NCBI GenBank assembly: GCA_013813945.1
Contig: JACCQV010000019.1
Span: 1 to 10,548 of the forward strand
DNA from: Deltaproteobacteria bacterium
GTDB lineage: Bacteria > Myxococcota_A > Polyangia > Haliangiales > Haliangiaceae
DNA: 10,548 nucleotides
Direction: 5' to 3'
The position numbers and the translations under genes are program-made. How positions within the stretch are numbered: position 1 is the stretch's first letter; each line of letters begins with the position of its first letter. Under the pieces are notes generated by a model, which ran no database searches, had not been told where the DNA came from, and saw nothing but the letters and a program-made list of their open reading frames with translations. Of the stretch, positions 5,495 to 10,548 are shown piece after piece.

Positions 5495-8364
5495 GCGAGA
5501 CCGAGCCCGAGGCTCGCCCGTCCAAGCGATTTCTCCGGATCGCGGTGGCTGCGCCCAAGAACCCGAAGCTCGCGAAGCCGGTGCCACCGCCCAAGCTCCG
5601 GCTCAAGCTGCGCAGCAAGCTCGTGGTCGCGATGGTGTTCGCGGCGCTCGTGCCGGTCGTGATCGTCGCGTCCCTCGCGACGGGCGTGATCCTGTCGAGC
5701 CTCGAAGGTGGCCTTCGCGACGATGCCGATCGGCAGCTGACCGTCGGCCTCAACCTCGTGTTGCGGTCCGTCGAGCGGCTCAGCGACGAGACCGTCCAGC
5801 TCGCCGAGAGCACGGAGCTCATCGCTGCACTCGAGAATCCCGAAGGGGACGTCCAGCTCTCCGCGATCGAGAAGTGGCTCGCGCACGAGGCGGTTCACAT
5901 TCCGTCCGCGCGGCTCCAGCTGTTCGATGCGAACGGCAAGCGCCTCTTCGATCGGGTGATCGGTGGGGCCGTGCATCGCTTCCGGGATGCCGAGGTGATG
6001 CCCGAGGACTCCATCGTCACACTCGGACAGTCGTGGACGCGTACCGTGGCACTCGTCGCGGTCAACGATCGGACGATCGTGCGGGCGGTGTCGCCGATCG
6101 TCGACGGAGGGCTCGCGCTCAAGGGTGTGATCGTGCTGTCGACGCCGCTCGACGGCGACTTCGCCGATGGCATCAAGGGTGCGCTGTCGGCGGACGTTCT
6201 GATCGGCGGGACGTCGGGCCTGCTCCAGGTGACGTTCCGGTCCCGGCTCGGCCGCCGCTCCGAGCCCGTGACGATCGCGGCCTCCGCGCGCACGCCAGCG
6301 CTCGGAGGACAGCGCGTCGTGCGCGATCTGGATATCGAAGAAGAGGGTGGCGTCGTCGGGCAGTACAAGATCGCGGTCACCGCGCTCGAAGACAGCGACA
6401 ATCGCCCCGTGGGTCTGATCGGCGTCGCGGTCGATCGAGCGCCGCTCGCCGCGACGAAGCGCCTGGCGATCCGATCGCTTGTCCTCGGCGGTTCGATCGC
6501 GATCGCGTTCGCGTTGATCCTCGCGCTGATCTGGTCGCGGCGACTCGGCGCGCCGATCGCCCGGCTCCACCGTGGCGCGATCGCAGTGTCGCGCGGTGAT
6601 CTCGAGCACCGGATCGATATTCCCGGTGGTGACGAGCTCACCGATCTGGCGACCGCGTTCAACCAGATGACGTCGACCCTCAAGGACAACCAGGCGCGCC
6701 TTGCCGCACGCATGCGAGAGATCGTCGCGCTCCACGACGCCGGCCGGGCGGTGTCGTCGGTGATCGATCTCGATTCGGTGTCGCGCAAGATCGTCGATGC
6801 CGTTGCACGCACGTTCGATATCCAGCTCGCAGCGCTGTGGCTCGTCGAGGGCGGCGATCGGCCCCAGTTGCGTGCGTCCGCCGCGCGCGCGCGCCGGGCC
6901 GACGTCTCGAGCGCGCTCGCCACCGACGAGGCCCTGGCCGCCGCCGATGCACTGCGCTCGCTCGCCGAAGAGGTCCAGCGTACGCGTCAGCCGATCCGGC
7001 TCGAGCGCGCCGCGGCCGACGCCACGTACAGCGAGTCCGCGAAGCGGGCAGGGGCGCCTGGGCCGCTCGTCGCGCTCCCGCTCGATCGCAAGGCGCGCGT
7101 CGTTGGCGTGCTCGCAGTCGGCCGCGCCGAGGACGCGCGCGAGTTCTCCGAGGCGGACTTCAACTTGCTCACCACGTTCGCGGATCAGGCGGGTGCGGCC
7201 GTCGAGAACGCGTTGCTCTACCAGGAGGTTCGCGAGGCGAGCGAGGAGCTCGAGAAGAAGGTCCGGCTGCGGACGGCGGAGCTCACCGCGATCAACACCG
7301 AGCTCGGCAAGGCGCTCGCGAACCTGCGTGAGACCCAGGCGCAGCTGATCCTGTCGGAGCGAATGGCCGGTCTCGGTCTGCTGGTCGCCGGTGTCGCGCA
7401 CGAGATCAACTCGCCGACGGCGGCGATCCGCGGCTCGATCGACGGCCTCGGGGCGGCGCTGATGCGCGTCGGGCGTCACGGCGCCGAGCTCGCGACCCGC
7501 GCCTCCGTTCCTGCCGCCGGCCAGGCGATCACCGACTTTCTCGAGAAGTTCGCGCCGCAGCTCGCGGAGCGACCGCTCCCGACCGGACTGACCGCGCGCA
7601 AGGCGGCGCGCGATCTGGTCACCGCCCTCGAAGCCGGAACCCGCACGGGCGCGCCGCTCGCCGATCCGCACGGGCTCGCCGCCGAGCTCGCCGACCTCGG
7701 CGTCACGGTCGCGGAGGTCCATCAGCTGATCGAGGCGCTCGGGCCGGACCGCGCCCAGGCGCGCGCCGTGATCGCGGCCCTGACCGACCACGTCTATCTG
7801 CACCGGACGTCGTCGACGATCCGGCACGCGATCGGCCAGATCCAGCGGATCGTCGGCGCGCTCAAGAGCTACTCGCACCTCGATCAGCAGGCGACGCGGG
7901 TCGAGGCCGATGTGCACGAAGGGCTCGAGACCACCCTCGCGCTCCTCCACCATGCGCTGCGTGATATCGTCGTCGAGCGGCGGTACGGTAATCTTCCGCG
8001 TGTAGCGGTGTACGTCGACGAGCTCAACCAGGTGTGGACGAATCTGATCCAGAACGCGCAGCAGGCCCTCGCGGGCAAGGGCGCGATCGCCATCGAGACG
8101 GCGGTCGAGATCCGCGACAACAGCCCGTGGGCGGTCGTCCGCGTGATCGATGATGGCCCGGGCGTGCCGACCGACGCACTGCCCCAGATCTTCGAGCCGT
8201 TCTTCACCACCAAGCCGAAGGGCGAGGGCACGGGCCTCGGCCTCGGGATCGCACGTCAGATCGTCGACAAGCACCAGGGCGTGTTGCGCTGCGAGTCCGA
8301 GCCCGGCCGCACGGTCTTCGAGGTCTGGTTGCCGATTCTCGCGGCGTCCGAGGTCGCATCGTGA
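5491..8364 (+). CDS. Membrane sensor histidine kinase: periplasmic sensor-HAMP-GAF-HisKA(with insertion)-HATPase
   Basis: This is a 957-residue kinase that senses a signal and phosphorylates its partner regulator. The first membrane helix is at about 44-68 and the second at 331-348; the roughly 260 residues between form a periplasmic sensor, probably Cache-like (RLQLFDANGK and GVIVLSTPLDGDF strands). HAMP follows at 349-402, GAF at about 420-577, and a coiled coil at 575-625. The phosphorylated His is H637 in AHEIN. The second DHp helix (RHAIGQIQRIVGALKSYSHL) begins only near 778, so about 120 residues are inserted between the two helices. The ATPase has the N box NLIQNAQQAL (851-860), DDGPG (887-891), FEPFFTTK (901-908) and GEGTGLGLGI (911-920), all intact. 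The start is GTG at 5491, overlapping the stop of the binding-protein gene as GTGA with GGGGG four bases upstream. A longer frame from 5374 would lie inside the upstream gene and add a highly basic tail; I rejected it. The regulator gene overlaps its stop in the same way. Confidence 0.94.
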   Translation: MSETEPEARPSKRFLRIAVAAPKNPKLAKPVPPPKLRLKLRSKLVVAMVFAALVPVVIVASLATGVILSSLEGGLRDDADRQLTVGLNLVLRSVERLSDETVQLAESTELIAALENPEGDVQLSAIEKWLAHEAVHIPSARLQLFDANGKRLFDRVIGGAVHRFRDAEVMPEDSIVTLGQSWTRTVALVAVNDRTIVRAVSPIVDGGLALKGVIVLSTPLDGDFADGIKGALSADVLIGGTSGLLQVTFRSRLGRRSEPVTIAASARTPALGGQRVVRDLDIEEEGGVVGQYKIAVTALEDSDNRPVGLIGVAVDRAPLAATKRLAIRSLVLGGSIAIAFALILALIWSRRLGAPIARLHRGAIAVSRGDLEHRIDIPGGDELTDLATAFNQMTSTLKDNQARLAARMREIVALHDAGRAVSSVIDLDSVSRKIVDAVARTFDIQLAALWLVEGGDRPQLRASAARARRADVSSALATDEALAAADALRSLAEEVQRTRQPIRLERAAADATYSESAKRAGAPGPLVALPLDRKARVVGVLAVGRAEDAREFSEADFNLLTTFADQAGAAVENALLYQEVREASEELEKKVRLRTAELTAINTELGKALANLRETQAQLILSERMAGLGLLVAGVAHEINSPTAAIRGSIDGLGAALMRVGRHGAELATRASVPAAGQAITDFLEKFAPQLAERPLPTGLTARKAARDLVTALEAGTRTGAPLADPHGLAAELADLGVTVAEVHQLIEALGPDRAQARAVIAALTDHVYLHRTSSTIRHAIGQIQRIVGALKSYSHLDQQATRVEADVHEGLETTLALLHHALRDIVVERRYGNLPRVAVYVDELNQVWTNLIQNAQQALAGKGAIAIETAVEIRDNSPWAVVRVIDDGPGVPTDALPQIFEPFFTTKPKGEGTGLGLGIARQIVDKHQGVLRCESEPGRTVFEVWLPILAASEVAS

Positions 8365-9419
8365 GCCGGCGCGAGGTGATCGTCTGTGTCGATGACGAGG
8401 AGGGCGTGCTCCGCGTGCTGCGTGCACAGCTCGGCGCGCGGTTCGGCCACGAGTGTCAGATCGCAACGGCGCGATCGGGTGACGAGGCCGTCGCCCTGTT
8501 CGACGAGCTGACGCGTGAGGGCGAGCAGATCGCTCTCGTGATCGCAGATCAGATCATGCCCGGCATGAAGGGCGTCGAGCTGCTCGAGATCGTCGACCGC
8601 CGGATGCCCGCGACGACGAAGATCCTGTTGACCGGCCAGGCTGGCCTCGATGCCGTGATCGAGGCGATCAACCGCGCGCACCTCAATCACTACATCGGCA
8701 AGCCGTGGGACGAGACCCAGATGCTGCTCGCCGTCGAGAACCTCCTGCGCCAGTACCGCCTCGTCAACGAGAACCAGCACCTGGTCGCATCGCTGTCCGC
8801 GAAGAACCAGGCGCTGCTCGAGATGAACCGCGAGCTCGAGGCCAAGATCCACGAGCGCACGCACGAGCTCGCCGAGGCGAACTCGCGGCTCGCGCAGCTC
8901 GCGGTGACCGATGGTCTCACCGGGCTCTACAACCACCGGCACTTCCACGAGCGGCTGACGCTCGAAGTCGAGCGCAGCCAGCGCAGCGGCCTGCCGCTCT
9001 CGCTGCTGATGCTCGATGTCGACAACTTCAAGCAGTTCAACGACACGTTCGGCCATCCGTCGGGTGACGAGGTGCTGCGTCAGCTCGCGCGGGTGCTCGC
9101 CGATACCCGCCGCGCCAACGATGTCGTGGCTCGCTACGGTGGCGAGGAGTTCGCCGTGATCCTCGTCGACACCGCGAAGTTCACCGCCGCCAAGGTCGCA
9201 GAGCGCGTCCGCGAGCGCGTGTATGGCAACGACTTTTCCGAGGCCGCACCGCGGGCGGGCAAGCTGAGCGTCTCGATCGGTGTGGCGACGTTTCCCGAGG
9301 ACGGAGCCGACGCCGAGGCGCTGGTTCGCTCGGCAGATACCGCTCTCTACACGGCGAAGCGTGCGGGCCGAAATCGTGTGGTGCTTGCCACTGAGGCGCT
9401 CGCGCACACCCCGAGCTGA
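8361..9419 (+). CDS. Response regulator with REC and GGDEF domains (diguanylate cyclase)
   Basis: This cytoplasmic regulator is predicted to make cyclic di-GMP from two GTP when phosphorylated. It has 352 residues. REC covers about 1-130: acidic pair D11-D12, phosphoacceptor D63 (IADQIMPGMKG), T91 (LLTG) and K114 (YIGKPW) are all present. A charged helical linker (about 130-180) ends in the GGDEF domain: DGLTGLYNHRHF at 184-195, metal ligand D219 in LMLDVDNFK, the active site G260-G-E-E-F264, and ending SIGVATFPEDGADAEALVRSAD. The RxxD inhibitory site is R251-A-N-D254, exactly five residues before GGEEF, so feedback inhibition by product is expected. It starts at GTG 8361, overlapping the kinase stop as GTGA, with GAGG seven bases upstream. 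Being in one unit with the kinase, it is almost surely that kinase's partner. It has no DNA-binding domain, so the output is the second messenger. Confidence 0.96.
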   Translation: MSRREVIVCVDDEEGVLRVLRAQLGARFGHECQIATARSGDEAVALFDELTREGEQIALVIADQIMPGMKGVELLEIVDRRMPATTKILLTGQAGLDAVIEAINRAHLNHYIGKPWDETQMLLAVENLLRQYRLVNENQHLVASLSAKNQALLEMNRELEAKIHERTHELAEANSRLAQLAVTDGLTGLYNHRHFHERLTLEVERSQRSGLPLSLLMLDVDNFKQFNDTFGHPSGDEVLRQLARVLADTRRANDVVARYGGEEFAVILVDTAKFTAAKVAERVRERVYGNDFSEAAPRAGKLSVSIGVATFPEDGADAEALVRSADTALYTAKRAGRNRVVLATEALAHTPS

Positions 9420-9433
9420 GCAACTCTCACTGA

Positions 9434-9475
9434 TAGCCAACGGTGCTGCGGGAGCAGCGTGCCGTAGCCTGGCTG
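9434..9475 (+). terminator. Compound hairpin in the gap after the GGDEF gene (terminator or leader structure)
   Basis: The 57-base gap 9420-9476 folds into a stacked hairpin: AGCCA (9435-9439) pairs with TGGCT (9470-9474), ACGG (9440-9443) with CCGT (9462-9465), and GCTGC (9445-9449) with GCAGC (9454-9458) around a GGGA loop. The right arm has small bulges (GTG and AGCC). No run of T follows, so it is not a standard intrinsic terminator. The outer stem ends two bases before the ATG at 9477, so it could equally hide the translation start of the next gene. Confidence 0.3.
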
Positions 9476-9476
9476 G

Positions 9477-10548
9477 ATGAATAAGCGCGGTCGTCTTGCG
9501 GTGGGTCTCGTCGTAGCTTCGCTCGTCGGCTGTGGTGACTCCGACTCGGAGGGGACGATCCGGGTGAGCTATGTGACCGATGCCCTCGGAGAGAGCGCCG
9601 AGATCATTCTGACGGTCGAGCGAACCGGCGGCAGCGCTGGCTCGATCTCGGTTCCGTTCGCGACGCGCGATGACAGCGCCCTTGTCGATGCCGACTACAC
9701 CGCTGCGGTCGGAACGCTCGTGTGGGAAGACGGAGACACCGAGGACAAGATGATCACGGTGTCGATCGTCGACGACGTCATCATCGAGAGCTCCGAGACG
9801 CTCGTCGTCGAGCTCGGATCTCCATCGAACGGTGCGAAGCTCGAGACGAGCTCCGTGACGGCGACGATCGTCGACGACGATCGCATGGCCGCGAGCTTCG
9901 CCGTGACCTCGGCCAACCGGCTCATGCACTTCGATCGCGGCGAGCCCGGGAGGTTCTCGTTTGCTGTCGACCTCTCCGGTCTCGGAACCGAGAAGATTCT
10001 CGGCATCGACATCCGCCCGGCCGACGGCAAGCTCTACGCGATCACCGACGCAGCGAGGCTCTACACGATCGATCCGATGACCGGCGTGGCGACCCTGAAG
10101 TCGACGCTCGTCGCCGATGCCGGCGACGCCACGAGCCCGTTCACGGGAATCTCGGGCACCGAGCTGGGCCTCGACTTCAACCCGGTGGTCGACCGGCTGC
10201 GGGTCACCAGCAACACGGGGCAGAACCTCCGGATCAACGTCGATAGCGGGGCGGTCACGACCGACACCGCCATCAACGGCCTGGCGACCGGTTACTCGGC
10301 TGTTGCGTACAACAACAACGTCGCGCCTGCGTGCCGCACGACGCTGTACGCGATCGACGTGACGACCAACCGCTTTCTCAGCCAGAACCCGCCGAACGAT
10401 GGAGTGACGAACGGCATCGGAGGCCTCGGCCTCGACGCGACGGCGAGCGGCGGCTTCGATGTCGTGACCGACGCGTTCGGTGTGAGCGCCGGTATCGCGT
10501 ATCTCACCGTCGACAATGTGATGGGCGCCTACTCGATCGATCTCGCTG
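9477..10548 (+). CDS. Calx-beta / DUF4394 domain lipoprotein (3' end outside window)
   Basis: This is a predicted secreted or outer-surface lipoprotein of unknown function; 357 residues are visible and no stop is reached. The signal peptide MNKRGRLAVG... ends in the lipobox L16-V-G-C19. Residues about 27-135 form a Calx-beta domain (strands ending in TATIVDDD), an immunoglobulin-like fold that in other proteins binds calcium at the acidic loops and is common in surface and adhesion proteins. Residues about 145-357 match DUF4394, which typically reads GIDxRPxxGxLYxxxDxxRLYTIDPxTG, then GLDFNPxVDRLRVxSxTGQNLRxNxxxG, then TLYxIDxxxxxxxxQNPPNxG; all three are here (176-203, 231-259, 289-310). The repeated LYxID blocks suggest a propeller. 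Its start is ATG 9477 with no obvious ribosome site. It is on the same strand as the two-component genes but separated by a hairpin, so it may be a separate unit. The missing end could hold more of the DUF4394 domain. Confidence 0.9.
   Translation, partial: MNKRGRLAVGLVVASLVGCGDSDSEGTIRVSYVTDALGESAEIILTVERTGGSAGSISVPFATRDDSALVDADYTAAVGTLVWEDGDTEDKMITVSIVDDVIIESSETLVVELGSPSNGAKLETSSVTATIVDDDRMAASFAVTSANRLMHFDRGEPGRFSFAVDLSGLGTEKILGIDIRPADGKLYAITDAARLYTIDPMTGVATLKSTLVADAGDATSPFTGISGTELGLDFNPVVDRLRVTSNTGQNLRINVDSGAVTTDTAINGLATGYSAVAYNNNVAPACRTTLYAIDVTTNRFLSQNPPNDGVTNGIGGLGLDATASGGFDVVTDAFGVSAGIAYLTVDNVMGAYSIDLA

Noticed and set aside
5335..8466. A 1043-codon open frame on the minus strand opposite the kinase gene
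   Set aside because: Its translation is a low-complexity run of Arg, Asp, Glu and Leu with no fold or motif, as expected opposite a GC-rich gene with strong third-position bias. The plus-strand kinase has every catalytic motif.
8256..9929. A 557-codon minus-strand open frame opposite the GGDEF gene
   Set aside because: It is His/Arg/Asp/Glu-rich with no recognisable domain and is fully explained as the complement of the REC-GGDEF gene and of the next gene's start.

Overview
The window is GC-rich, densely coding bacterial DNA that holds two divergent transcription units and the start of a further gene. Codons end mostly in G or C, GTG starts are common, and three of the eight proteins have lipoprotein signals. 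A TatT-type TRAP transporter next to a large GAF-containing hybrid of membrane sensor and kinase suggests a Gram-negative bacterium of the Myxococcota (old deltaproteobacterial) kind. That placement is inference from gene content and composition; there is no rRNA or marker gene here.

Minus strand, 3780 down to 1: a four-gene tripartite ATP-independent periplasmic (TRAP) transporter operon in the order tatT - dctP - dctQ - dctM. The tatT and dctP genes overlap by 4 bases (ATGA), and the dctM ribosome binding site overlaps the dctQ stop. dctM runs off the left edge, with 359 residues visible. The TPR-like lipoprotein TatT marks this as a TPAT (TPR-protein-associated TRAP) system. The binding protein carries Trp where ordinary carboxylate-binding DctP proteins have their ligand-clamping Arg, so the substrate is probably not a classic C4-dicarboxylate or sialic acid.

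Plus strand, 3908 to 9419: three genes joined by GTGA stop/start overlaps. They encode a family 5 (peptide/nickel type) solute-binding lipoprotein, a 957-residue membrane sensor histidine kinase (periplasmic sensor - TM - HAMP - GAF - coiled coil - DHp with a long helical insertion - ATPase), and a REC-GGDEF response regulator with all catalytic residues and a c-di-GMP inhibitory site. No ABC permease or ATPase is linked to the binding protein. The arrangement therefore looks like a solute-responsive two-component pathway with c-di-GMP as output, possibly tied to the TRAP operon through the shared 127-base divergent promoter region.

Plus strand, 9477 to the right edge: an incomplete lipoprotein with a Calx-beta domain fused to a DUF4394 propeller-like domain, preceded by a 57-base gap with a compound hairpin.

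I saw no tRNA, rRNA, insertion sequence, CRISPR array or phage gene. The many other long open frames on both strands are composition-driven shadows of the eight genes.
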